Assembly (NCBI RefSeq): GCF_002210425.1
Contig: NZ_MWQK01000009.1
Location: 1-41,587, forward strand
DNA: 41,587 nt
From: Fibrobacter sp. UWB2
Lineage (GTDB): Bacteria; Fibrobacterota; Fibrobacteria; Fibrobacterales; Fibrobacteraceae
Direction: 5' to 3'
Shown in pieces: positions 23,277-30,869 of this stretch. A program made the position numbers and the translations under genes. The notes beneath the pieces were generated by a model, which was given only the letters and a program-made list of their open reading frames with translations, did not search any database and was not told the origin of the DNA. Within the stretch, counting starts at the first letter, position 1. Every line of letters begins with the position of its first letter.

Positions 23277-24362
23277 ATGTCAAGCACGTTTGGAAAGATT
23301 TTTTCTGTCACAACATGGGGTGAATCCCATGGTCCCGCTGTCGGTGCAGTCCTCGATGGATGCCCCGCCGGCCTCCCCATTAATGAAGAAATGATTCAGG
23401 CAGAACTGAATCGCAGGCGCCCGGGCCAGGGGAAACTCACGACCCCGCGTAACGAAAAAGATACGGTAAAGATCCTTTCCGGCGTTTTCGAAGGCAAGAC
23501 GACTGGCACGCCCATCTCGTTCGTCGTTTTTAACGAAGACCAGCATAGCAAAGACTATGCCGATATCGCCAAGTGGTACAGACCGGGACACGCAGACCTC
23601 TGCTACGACCTCAAGTACGGGTTCCGCGATTACCGCGGCGGCGGCAGAAGCTCTGCCCGCGAGACCATCGGTCGCGTAGCCGCAGGCGCCGTCGCGAAAG
23701 CATTCTTGAAGACCGTCGCAGGCACGGAATTCCTCTCTTGGGTATCTTCCGTCGGCACTGTCGATGGAGCCATGCCCGACTTGAACACGCTCACGCTTGA
23801 CCAGATTGAAGCGTCCCCCGTCCGCTGCCCGGATGCAGACGCCAGTGCCAAGATGGAACAGGCCATCCTGGAGGCGAAGTCCAATGGCGATAGCGTCGGC
23901 GGAACAGTCGCACTCCTCGTGAAGAACGTCCCGGCCGCCCTCGGCGAACCGGTGTTCGACAGGCTCGACGCACTCCTCGCACAGGCAATGCTTTCCATCC
24001 CGGCATGCAAGGGTTTTGAAATTGGAAGCGGCTTTGCCGCAGCTCGTATGCACGGCAGCGAGCACAATGATGAAATTTATGTCGACGGCAACACCTACCA
24101 CACGCGTACTAACAACGCGGGTGGTAGCCTTGGCGGCATCTCCAATGGTGAGCCAATCTATTGCCGTATGGCGTTCAAGCCGACCGCCACGATTTCGCAG
24201 TTGCAGAAGACCGCCGGCCGCGGTTACGAGAATGGTGAACTTGCCGCCAAGGGAAGGCACGATCCTTGTGTTGCCGTCCGCGCTCCCGTGATTGTCGAAA
24301 GCATGGCAGCCCTCGTGCTCGCAGACCTCTACCTGCAACAGAAGCGCAATTGTCTTGACTAA
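23277..24362 (+). CDS. aroC: Chorismate synthase
   Basis: Converts 5-enolpyruvylshikimate-3-phosphate to chorismate with reduced FMN, the last shared step of aromatic synthesis. The 361-aa length is typical. Signatures are TTWGESHGPAVGAVLDGCPAG at the N-terminus (with the catalytic His), RRPGQGKLTTPRNEKD, and HADLCYDLKYGFRDYRGGGRSSARET, followed by NNAGGSLGGISNG. The rest fits the FMN and phosphate sites, and no key residue is missing. It lacks a Shine-Dalgarno but has a close promoter box. The LpxK-like gene follows after 61 nt that hold a palindromic repeat. Confidence 0.96.
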   Translation: MSSTFGKIFSVTTWGESHGPAVGAVLDGCPAGLPINEEMIQAELNRRRPGQGKLTTPRNEKDTVKILSGVFEGKTTGTPISFVVFNEDQHSKDYADIAKWYRPGHADLCYDLKYGFRDYRGGGRSSARETIGRVAAGAVAKAFLKTVAGTEFLSWVSSVGTVDGAMPDLNTLTLDQIEASPVRCPDADASAKMEQAILEAKSNGDSVGGTVALLVKNVPAALGEPVFDRLDALLAQAMLSIPACKGFEIGSGFAAARMHGSEHNDEIYVDGNTYHTRTNNAGGSLGGISNGEPIYCRMAFKPTATISQLQKTAGRGYENGELAAKGRHDPCVAVRAPVIVESMAALVLADLYLQQKRNCLD

Positions 24363-24378
24363 GAGCTTATGAAAAGGT

Positions 24379-24402
24379 GATGCCGGATCGGAGTCCGACA
24401 TG
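24379..24402. repeat. Palindromic intergenic repeat between aroC and the LpxK-like gene
   Basis: ATGCCGGA, 6-nt loop, TCCGACAT (one mismatch) is a member of the ATGCCSGN...NSGGCAT hairpin family also seen near 26949, 28855 and 36693. It contains the ATG at 24400, which argues against that codon being the start of the next gene. Confidence 0.5.
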
Positions 24403-24423
24403 ACAAGTATCAGAGCATTACCA

Positions 24424-25317
24424 ATGACTCTCTTTGCAAAACCTTTCCGCCTTGTCGCAGCCGCATTCTACCGGATTGCGTACAAGTTGCACCACAAGCT
24501 CTTTTTGCGGCCGCAACCGCCCATTCAAACTCCTGTCATCATCGTCGGGAGCTATTTGGCAGGCGGCGCCGGCAAGACCCCATTTTCCATCTGGCTTGCC
24601 AAGCGCTTTCAAGAACAAGGTAAACGAACAGCCATCCTTTGCCATAGCGCCGCATGGGATGAATTTGTCATGATGCAGCGGGAATTTCAATCTGCCGAAC
24701 TTTCACAAATAAAAGTCTTTACGACCAGGAACCGTTACAAGACCGCCAAGGAAATTCAGGACAAGTTCGACATCATCCTCTGCGATGACGGATTCGAAGA
24801 TTCCCGTTTCACAGGTGTGCGCTACATTTGCCTTGATTGGCAAGAGCCGCCAACATCCTGGAAAAGCCTCATGCCCGCCGGTCCATTCCGCAGCTTAAAG
24901 CAAGACCACGACGAGAATAAAATCGTTCACCTCCGTTGTTTCGATTCAAAGTCCCAAGCGCCCGACGTTCGTTTCTACATTAAATCCATAACAAATTACG
25001 TTCCCGGAACGCCATTATCCGCCACAATCATTTGCGGCCTCGGATCGCCCAAACGCTTCATCGACGATGTCCACGCATTCACAAAATCGACCGAAAAAGC
25101 AGCCTGCATCCACATCGAAAAAATGATTATCCGCCCCGACCACGACAAAAATTTCGCACAAGTTGTCCAAAACGAGTTTTCTCGCGGCAACGACATTATC
25201 ATCTCTCAAAAAGATGCCTGCAGGTTGCCACAGACAATCCTTGCCCACCCCCAAGTCCACATTGCGATTCAAGAAATCGAAGTTTCTGACAAAATTTTAA
25301 AGGAATTGCCTTTATAA
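24424..25317 (+). CDS. LpxK-like tetraacyldisaccharide 4'-kinase family protein
   Basis: About 297 aa. After an N-terminal membrane-associated helix (FRLVAAAFYRIAYKLHHKLFL) comes VIIVGSYLAGGAGKTPF, the P-loop of LpxK (family form VGNxxxGGxGKTP), with Lys and Thr intact. A second block, CDDGFEDSRF, stands where LpxK has DDGFQH; here the His is replaced. The C-terminal half has the ICGLGSPKRFID segment typical of the family. LpxK phosphorylates the 4' position of the lipid A disaccharide at the inner face of the membrane. The altered DDGF motif lowers confidence that the reaction is the same. The ATG at 24424 is chosen because the earlier one lies in a repeat. Probably co-transcribed with aroC. 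Confidence 0.72.
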   Translation: MTLFAKPFRLVAAAFYRIAYKLHHKLFLRPQPPIQTPVIIVGSYLAGGAGKTPFSIWLAKRFQEQGKRTAILCHSAAWDEFVMMQREFQSAELSQIKVFTTRNRYKTAKEIQDKFDIILCDDGFEDSRFTGVRYICLDWQEPPTSWKSLMPAGPFRSLKQDHDENKIVHLRCFDSKSQAPDVRFYIKSITNYVPGTPLSATIICGLGSPKRFIDDVHAFTKSTEKAACIHIEKMIIRPDHDKNFAQVVQNEFSRGNDIIISQKDACRLPQTILAHPQVHIAIQEIEVSDKILKELPL

Positions 25318-25354
25318 TCAATTAGAGACCTGATAACTTTTCCCTTTTTTATTG

Positions 25355-25362
25355 TATTTTTA
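25355..25362 (+). promoter_or_regulatory. Promoter box of the RavA-like gene
   Basis: TATTTTTA following a T-rich run, 24 nt before the ATG at 25387, with an AGGGAG ribosome binding site between. Confidence 0.35.
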
Positions 25363-25386
25363 AAGCAAGAACTAGGGAGAAAAGCT

Positions 25387-26895
25387 ATGAACTTGCGTCA
25401 GCGTTTTGCCGAACTTATCGAAATAATTACCAAGGACATTCCCGAAAGAGAATACTATGTGCAGTTGGGATTTCTCACCGCACTTATCCAGGAACCTTTC
25501 TACTTGTACGGCCGTCCCGGCTGCGGAAGCTCCCTTTTCATCCGCAGGATTTCGAGCGCATTCAAGGACGCAAGGATTTTAAAGCTCGGTAAAAAGCAAA
25601 GGCAGCTCCCCGACAACATCAATGATTTCAACCTGATCATCTTTGACAACTTCACGCCTAACGATGAACAGAGCAAGAACAATCTCCAGATTGTCATCCA
25701 CGATCACGAAAAGAATTCCATCATCATCTCGGGCGACCAAAAACCGGAATCCGCATTGAGCCGTTCCGAAGTGAGCGACCAGGTGACGCTCACCATCATG
25801 CTCCCCGACAGCATTTCTTCCGATGCCCTCTGCAAGTTGCTCCAGCTCCACGGCACCGACAGTAACGTCACCGTCCCGCCGGCACTCGCCATCAGCGCCG
25901 AAGAACAGACGCAGTGGATTCAGGCCATCAGCAAGGTAACGCTTTCACCGAACACGCTCGCCGTCATCGGCAAGGTCGCAGAGACCTGCGAAAAGAACTG
26001 CGTCTACGTGCCTATCCGCAGGTGGCTCGCCCTCTCGAACATGATCAAGGCCATAGCATTCCTCAACGGCCGCGCCGAAACAAAGCTTATCGACACGTTC
26101 TTCCTCGGGACATCCATCTGGGGCCGCAGCGCATCGAACACCGCCATTTCCGAAAGCTACAAGCAAATTCTCAAAGCCCAACTTTACAAGAACACGCCGA
26201 GTCTTCTCGATACGCCTTATGACGCAAGCGACTTGCTTATGCGCGTGAACCGTCTCGTCCACAGTTCGAACAACCTCTACGAGACCAAGCCGTTCAACGG
26301 AGAAAAGTGCCTCGCCTACCGCATCACCATTGCAGGCGAGTCCGTACCGCTTTACGCCCCGCTCAAGTACATCGAAACGGAAAAGGATTTCAACCCCTAT
26401 AACGAGCTCCGTCAAGTCGAAAAGCGCGTTGTCTGCAACTACCACGGAACATCGAACTGCACAATCACCATCGACCCACAAGTGCGCACAAGCGGGCTCC
26501 GCAGCTCCATCAACCAATCCAATTACAATTGCACCAAGTTCGAGGAATTCGGTACACTCCCGACTTACATCTTGAGAGAAAACGCTCCCGAAATCATCGA
26601 AGAGAAAAAGGTCCTCCGCGATACGCTAACTGCCGAAATCAAGGAATCCATGGAACGCGAAACGGCAAACCTCGTCGCTCTTCGTAATACGTATAAGCTA
26701 TTTAACGAATCGAAGGACGACCTGTTCTGTTTCAAGCAGATGTTCAACGCCGTTCAAGACGATATCAAGGCCCAGTTCGACAACACGGCAAATATCATCA
26801 AGACCATCAAGAAGGCAAGCGAAGCTATCGCCTCGCTACCGAACAATATGCTCAAGACACCAAATCTCGTCGGCAGGCCACAATCAAAGTCCTAG
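25387..26895 (+). CDS. RavA-like MoxR-type AAA+ protein with degenerate ATPase motifs
   Basis: A 502-aa protein whose layout matches E. coli RavA (498 aa): a short N-terminal helical start, an AAA+ core, a helical region with ITLSP-type and 'RRWLALSNMIKAIAFLNGRA' segments closely like RavA's [20 protein letters not shown], then a beta-rich middle and a C-terminal coiled coil. The nucleotide site is however broken. Walker A reads GRPGCGSS (residues 42-49), with Ser in place of the essential Lys. Walker B reads LIIFDNF, with Asn in place of the catalytic Glu. The segment between them is about 20 residues shorter than in RavA. It therefore probably does not hydrolyse ATP and may be a scaffold. 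No viaA partner is seen. Own promoter, AGGGAG site and terminator. Confidence 0.7.
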   Translation: MNLRQRFAELIEIITKDIPEREYYVQLGFLTALIQEPFYLYGRPGCGSSLFIRRISSAFKDARILKLGKKQRQLPDNINDFNLIIFDNFTPNDEQSKNNLQIVIHDHEKNSIIISGDQKPESALSRSEVSDQVTLTIMLPDSISSDALCKLLQLHGTDSNVTVPPALAISAEEQTQWIQAISKVTLSPNTLAVIGKVAETCEKNCVYVPIRRWLALSNMIKAIAFLNGRAETKLIDTFFLGTSIWGRSASNTAISESYKQILKAQLYKNTPSLLDTPYDASDLLMRVNRLVHSSNNLYETKPFNGEKCLAYRITIAGESVPLYAPLKYIETEKDFNPYNELRQVEKRVVCNYHGTSNCTITIDPQVRTSGLRSSINQSNYNCTKFEEFGTLPTYILRENAPEIIEEKKVLRDTLTAEIKESMERETANLVALRNTYKLFNESKDDLFCFKQMFNAVQDDIKAQFDNTANIIKTIKKASEAIASLPNNMLKTPNLVGRPQSKS

Positions 26896-26948
26896 GCCGC
26901 ACAATCTACAAACCAGGCAAAAAGCTGAAACACGCCATTTGTCTCGCC

Positions 26949-26980
26949 ATGCCCGCTAATGTGCGGGCATTTCCTTTTTT
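26949..26980 (+). terminator. Terminator of the RavA-like gene
   Basis: Perfect 8-bp stem ATGCCCGC / GCGGGCAT with a 6-nt loop followed by TTCCTTTTTT. It belongs to the dispersed ATGCCCG palindrome family, here acting as a normal terminator. Confidence 0.88.
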
Positions 26981-26989
26981 ATAAAAAAT

Positions 26990-26997
26990 TATATTAG
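26990..26997 (+). promoter_or_regulatory. Promoter box of the SLT-like membrane protein gene
   Basis: TATATTAG ends 4 nt before the GTG at 27002; no Shine-Dalgarno exists, and the preceding terminator T-run sits just upstream. Confidence 0.4.
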
Positions 26998-27001
26998 CAA
27001 C

Positions 27002-27952
27002 GTGAACTTAATTCTCCTCTGGGCGGCTATCGCATTACTTTGGCTGATATGCATCTGCATGACAAAAAAAGGTCGTGCAGTCATCCGCATTCTCTGGAGG
27101 AGCATCAAGGTAAAATTCACCATCATTGCTTGCGCCTTGGGGATTGCGGCCATCACGACTGCCTACGCCACACACCCCGAAGAGGCCCCGCGCCCAACCA
27201 TCGACGAGCGCCTCGAATACCAGAAGTACACCACGTCGGCAATTCAAAAGCTTTGCGACCAAGGCGAACTCATTATCGATATGAACTGTAACCTCGACAG
27301 CGCGGCTGCAGAACTTGCCTACATCCTCCCTACCGTCATCAACAATTACAATCTCGTCGTCACGCGCCCCACGACACCGATTCTCGAAAAGATCAAGGAC
27401 ACGCTCCAAATCAAGATGATCGGCTACAAGAAATTTAGGAACAGGGGCATCCGCCTCACTAAAGCGCTACAACGCGATCTCGGCATCCGTTACGATATCG
27501 AAATCATTTCCGAAGACACGGACCACACACTGAAAATCACATACAACGGAAAGCGCTGGGACAGCGAACATCTTTGCAACTTGCCCGTCCTTGAAGCTTG
27601 CCTTCGCGAACGCACGGATCCTGCCGTCCTCATGTCCATCATCCACCATACTTCCGGATTCCAGATGAACTATCAAGGCAAAAACAATACGTCTGGGCTC
27701 CTGGCACTCGATACAGGCAAGGGTTTAGAACAAATTGACTTAGGCGCCCGCCGCCTCAAAAAAGTTCTCGCATCTTCACCCACGCTCGCCGACGCAGTCG
27801 CGCAATTCTATCCCGGCACAGAACATCGCAACAGGTTCGAGAACTGGCGCAAGGACCCACAAAAGCATTACTGGGTTGGGCAAGTCCTCACAGACATTCA
27901 GTATTACCGCAGCAACGGAATGACGCTCAAGCCACGCAAGCGCGTAGAATAA
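27002..27952 (+). CDS. Membrane-anchored protein with degenerate lytic-transglycosylase-like domain
   Basis: A 316-aa protein with two hydrophobic N-terminal segments (residues ~4-20 and ~39-56), then a soluble part. Residues ~95-180 look like a small alpha/beta domain. Residues ~203-275 match the SLT fold pattern: DPAVLMSIIHHTSGF, NNTSGLLAL, DLGARRLKKVL and LADAVAQFYPG, corresponding to the ESGF, GAxGLMQ, N-x-x-x-G-x-x-YL and AAYNxG blocks of Slt enzymes. Thr217 replaces the catalytic Glu, so it is probably not a functional peptidoglycan cleaving enzyme, though it might bind glycan. It starts with GTG, apparently leaderless. The gene converges on a lipoprotein gene 6 nt away. The SLT assignment is my reading of the pattern. 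Confidence 0.6.
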   Translation: MNLILLWAAIALLWLICICMTKKGRAVIRILWRSIKVKFTIIACALGIAAITTAYATHPEEAPRPTIDERLEYQKYTTSAIQKLCDQGELIIDMNCNLDSAAAELAYILPTVINNYNLVVTRPTTPILEKIKDTLQIKMIGYKKFRNRGIRLTKALQRDLGIRYDIEIISEDTDHTLKITYNGKRWDSEHLCNLPVLEACLRERTDPAVLMSIIHHTSGFQMNYQGKNNTSGLLALDTGKGLEQIDLGARRLKKVLASSPTLADAVAQFYPGTEHRNRFENWRKDPQKHYWVGQVLTDIQYYRSNGMTLKPRKRVE

Positions 27953-27958
27953 GCACTT

Positions 27959-28447
27959 TTATTTTATCGGTTGATCCCAAGGATAATTCACAAGCGAAGA
28001 ATCCTTTGGACCGACATTTAAAACAACTTCTTTAGGAAACGTTCCATAAACTCCCGAATGTTTCGATGGAGTTAAAGCAAAGTACGTAATTGTATATAAC
28101 GGGAAAGTCGTCAGCACATCACCTAACACTTGCAAGCCCTGTCCCGAAGTAGAAGGCGGATTCCAGCCACTCAAAGCGCTTCCAGATGATGAAGTGTCTC
28201 CTTCTCGATATACATTCACACCGCCATAAATAACACCATTCTTACGGACTTGCAAATAGACATGGTCATCATTCGTCATAGTCTTCACAACGCAATTGTC
28301 GCTTGTCGCACAAGCCAATTTACCATCGCAGTAAATAGAATAATCGTCACGACCATCAGCAACACGCACAGCTATAGAAGCGCTCATGCACCCGACAAAC
28401 AAAAGAGAAAGAATAAGCAACAAACAATATTTCACTTTACGCCCCAC
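27959..28447 (-). CDS. Putative lipoprotein of unknown function
   Basis: A 162-aa protein with a lipoprotein signal peptide ending in the lipobox LFVGC (Cys20). The mature part includes SIYCDGKLACATSDNC, with three Cys that could form disulphides, then a Ser/Gly-rich stretch and a short hydrophobic FPLYTITYFAL. No family recognised. Starts at GTG 28447 or, with the better-spaced GGGG ribosome binding site, at GTG 28435. It lies 9 nt after the small exported protein gene on the same strand, so the two are probably one operon. Composition is more AT-rich than the ABC-F gene nearby. Confidence 0.7.
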   Translation of the reverse strand: MGRKVKYCLLLILSLLFVGCMSASIAVRVADGRDDYSIYCDGKLACATSDNCVVKTMTNDDHVYLQVRKNGVIYGGVNVYREGDTSSSGSALSGWNPPSTSGQGLQVLGDVLTTFPLYTITYFALTPSKHSGVYGTFPKEVVLNVGPKDSSLVNYPWDQPIK

Positions 28448-28456
28448 TGCATAAAC

Positions 28457-28804
28457 TCACTTTATCTTGCGAGAAACGTAACTGACAATAGGAATAAAGT
28501 CGTTCGGCTCATAAGCGATGTGCCCGTAATTCCAAACGAGCTTTCTATCCTTATTTCTTTTTTCGATAATAACAGCCACACCGACTTCTTCTCTAATCAA
28601 CTTAATTTGCAATAGATAATCGCAATCATCTTTTTTAGGAACGATGGCATAGCCATCTATCGTTGCATATTCCTTGACCAGCGCAACAATTCTTTTTGCG
28701 TAATCGCTGTGGACACCATGCAGCTGCACAGGCAAAATAAAGTATTCTGTCTTCGCCCACAAAGCAGATGCAAACAGCAATGTTATCGCAACAAATCGGA
28801 ACAT
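28457..28804 (-). CDS. Small exported protein of unknown function (115 aa)
   Basis: A short protein with a signal peptide (MFRFVAITLLFASALWA) and a mature part with alternating beta and alpha segments (YFILPVQLHGV, DCDYLLQIKLIREEVGVAVII). The DCDYLLQIK motif recalls small periplasmic proteins that sense or bind at the outer membrane, but I do not recognise a family. Codons further upstream in frame lack a signal-peptide context; the ATG at 28804 has a TATATTAG box ending 4 nt upstream and no Shine-Dalgarno, fitting the leaderless pattern. First gene of a two-gene unit with the following lipoprotein. Confidence 0.7.
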   Translation of the reverse strand: MFRFVAITLLFASALWAKTEYFILPVQLHGVHSDYAKRIVALVKEYATIDGYAIVPKKDDCDYLLQIKLIREEVGVAVIIEKRNKDRKLVWNYGHIAYEPNDFIPIVSYVSRKIK

Positions 28805-28808
28805 GTAT

Positions 28809-28816
28809 CTAATATA
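28809..28816 (-). promoter_or_regulatory. Promoter box of the 115-aa exported protein gene
   Basis: TATATTAG, identical to the box before the GTG at 27002 and at the same 4-nt distance from the start codon. Confidence 0.4.
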
Positions 28817-28854
28817 ACATTTATCCGCACAAACGCCTAACCCACGCACGTATC

Positions 28855-28900
28855 ATGCCCGCTAGAGCCTGTCCTAAGCGAAGTCGAAGGATGCGGGCAT
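28855..28900. repeat. Composite repeat: ATGCCCGC palindrome enclosing a GTCCTAAGCGAAG element
   Basis: ATGCCCGC (28855-28862) and GCGGGCAT (28893-28900) form an 8-bp stem whose loop holds CTGTCCTAAGCGAAGTCGAA followed by GGAT, a copy of the other dispersed repeat. The unit lies just past the ABC-F stop but lacks a T-run. Confidence 0.7.
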
Positions 28901-28914
28901 CTCCCTTCAATTGA

Positions 28915-30801
28915 CTAGTCTAACTTGTACTTGTCTTTCGCGGCCTCGAGTTCGGCACTCGCCTTTTCCCAAGCGGCGTAAAGTTCTTCTGTCAGCTTCT
29001 TGTTTTCGTCCATGTCTTTAGCAATGGACGTAATCGCATTGCCGTCGCCCGATTCCGAGGCGGCCACAAGTTTTGCTTCAAGTTCGCCGCCAATGGCTTC
29101 GGCCTTCGCAATTTCAGCTTCGAGGCGGGCAGTCTCTTTTTCAAGCGGCTTGATGACCTTGCTGCGTTCGGCAATGTAGTCTGCTCGCGCCCTGCGGTCT
29201 TCCTTGGTGCGCGGCGTCGAACTCACGGGCTTGTCGTCCGTGACGTCGATATTCGAGACCTTGATATTTGCAGAGTTCGAGCCGCCCGGCTTCTTTTCAG
29301 AAGCCCAGCCAACCTTTTCAAGGAAGTCCGCATAAGTGCCTTCGAAGATACGGCACTTACCACCGTCGAAGACGATGAGGCGCGTCGCAAAAGCGTGCAG
29401 CAGTTCTTCGTCATGCGTCACGACAAGTGCGGTACCATCGTAATCTTCAAGCGCATCAATCAAGCTCTCGATGCTTTCCATGTCCAAGTGGTTCGTCGGT
29501 TCGTCAAGCAAAAGCATGTTGCTTTCGTTCGCCAAAATCTTGCCTAACAGCACACGACTGCGTTCACCACCCGAAAGCACCTTGACCTTCTTCATGGCAG
29601 TATCGCCGCTGAACATCATCACGCCCGCGAGGCTACGCGCACGGCTCTTCTGTGACACATCCGCAATCGCACTTGCAATTTCTTCTTCGACCGTATTTTC
29701 AAGATTCAGACGGTTGATGTTCGTCTGACCAAAGTAATTTATCTTGAGGTTCGGGTTGTAATTGATTGTACCCTGGGTCGGTTCAAATTCCTTGGCAATC
29801 AAGTTCAAAAGCGTCGTTTTACCGCGACCATTCGGGCCGATAATTGCAATGCGGTCGCCCTTGAACACTTCCAACTCGAGGTCCGAAATCAGCTCCGGAC
29901 CGTAGCCGTTTTCGTTCTTGTACGCAAAAGAAAGCCCATGAATCTGGAGCATGCGCTTGCCCGGGAATTCCGCGTTCTTGAAATTGAAATCCAAGTTGCG
30001 TTCGTGCGTGAGGCGCTCGCCCGTCGCAAGCTTTGCAGCCGCCTTGATTTTTGACTGCACCATCGCAGCTTTCGCCGCCTTGTAACGGAAGCGTTCGATA
30101 ACACGCTCGAGCTGTTCCTTTTTACGCTGCTCGTTTTCTTGCGTGCGCATTGCCACTTCTTCTTCTTCGGCAATCGTCTCGCGCAGCTTTTCGACCGTCC
30201 CCTTGACCTTGCGCATCTTGTGGCGGTGAATCCCCACCGTATGCGTGCAGACCTCGTCCATAAAGTGGTGGTCATGCGTAATCAAGAGCACTTCGCCCTT
30301 CCACGCGCGCAAAAAGCGGCTAAGCCAGCGCATGGAAACAATGTCCAGATAGTTCGTCGGTTCGTCCAGCAAAAGCATGTCCGGTTCCGACGCCAAGACC
30401 TTCGCCAAATTCAAACGGATCTGGAAACCACCCGACAAAAGCATCGGGTCTTTCTGCATGCTCTCTTCGTCAAAGCCAAGACCAAAGAGAATCGCCTCGA
30501 CCTTGTGTTCTTCGAGCCAGCCGTCCTCATTCACCTTGAGCACGCTGCACGCCTCTTCGTGAACCGTCGGGTGCGTGAACTTGATGTGCTGCTGCAAATA
30601 GCCAATCGTATAGCCCTTCGGGATGTCGATGTTACCGCCATCGAGACATTCCTGCCCGAGAATCATCTTGAAAAGAGTCGATTTGCCGCAACCGTTGCGA
30701 CCAACAAGACCGACGCGTTCATGGTCGGCAACAAGCATGCTAGCGCCGTCCAAAAGGACCTGCATGCCAAAAGACTTAGATACATTCTGAATTTGAATCA
30801 C
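28915..30801 (-). CDS. ABC-F family ATPase, EttA/YheS-like
   Basis: A 628-aa soluble twin-ATPase that by family acts on ribosomes. NBD1: GRNGCGKST, LSGGFQIRL, LLLLDEPTNYLD. NBD2: GPNGRGKTT, LSGGERSRV, LLLLDEPTNHLDMES. The linker between them is long and charged (EEEEVAMRTQENEQRKKEQ), and the C-terminus is a Lys/Glu-rich coiled coil (~residues 550-628), as in YheS-type members. The frame stays open to 30900, but that stretch runs through the terminator of the upstream gene. The natural start MIQIQNVSKSFG uses GTG at 30801, which has a TATCTTTG box ending 5 nt upstream and no Shine-Dalgarno. Second ABC-F gene in the window; paralogue of the one at 14640-16496. Confidence 0.88.
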   Translation of the reverse strand: MIQIQNVSKSFGMQVLLDGASMLVADHERVGLVGRNGCGKSTLFKMILGQECLDGGNIDIPKGYTIGYLQQHIKFTHPTVHEEACSVLKVNEDGWLEEHKVEAILFGLGFDEESMQKDPMLLSGGFQIRLNLAKVLASEPDMLLLDEPTNYLDIVSMRWLSRFLRAWKGEVLLITHDHHFMDEVCTHTVGIHRHKMRKVKGTVEKLRETIAEEEEVAMRTQENEQRKKEQLERVIERFRYKAAKAAMVQSKIKAAAKLATGERLTHERNLDFNFKNAEFPGKRMLQIHGLSFAYKNENGYGPELISDLELEVFKGDRIAIIGPNGRGKTTLLNLIAKEFEPTQGTINYNPNLKINYFGQTNINRLNLENTVEEEIASAIADVSQKSRARSLAGVMMFSGDTAMKKVKVLSGGERSRVLLGKILANESNMLLLDEPTNHLDMESIESLIDALEDYDGTALVVTHDEELLHAFATRLIVFDGGKCRIFEGTYADFLEKVGWASEKKPGGSNSANIKVSNIDVTDDKPVSSTPRTKEDRRARADYIAERSKVIKPLEKETARLEAEIAKAEAIGGELEAKLVAASESGDGNAITSIAKDMDENKKLTEELYAAWEKASAELEAAKDKYKLD

Positions 30802-30806
30802 GAAAC

Positions 30807-30814
30807 CAAAGATA
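30807..30814 (-). promoter_or_regulatory. Promoter box of the EttA/YheS-like gene, fused to a terminator T-run
   Basis: TTTTTTTATCTTTG: the T-run of the upstream terminator is continuous with a full TAnnTTTG match that ends 5 nt before the GTG at 30801. Confidence 0.5.
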
Positions 30815-30846
30815 AAAAAAGCGACCCCCACGCTAATGGGAGCCGC
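30815..30846 (-). terminator. Terminator of the 379-aa exported protein gene
   Basis: On the minus strand GCGGCTCCC pairs with GGGGGTCGC (two G-U pairs) around an 8-nt loop, followed by seven T. Confidence 0.82.
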
Positions 30847-30869
30847 TCCTAAAATCAGGCGACCAGAGA

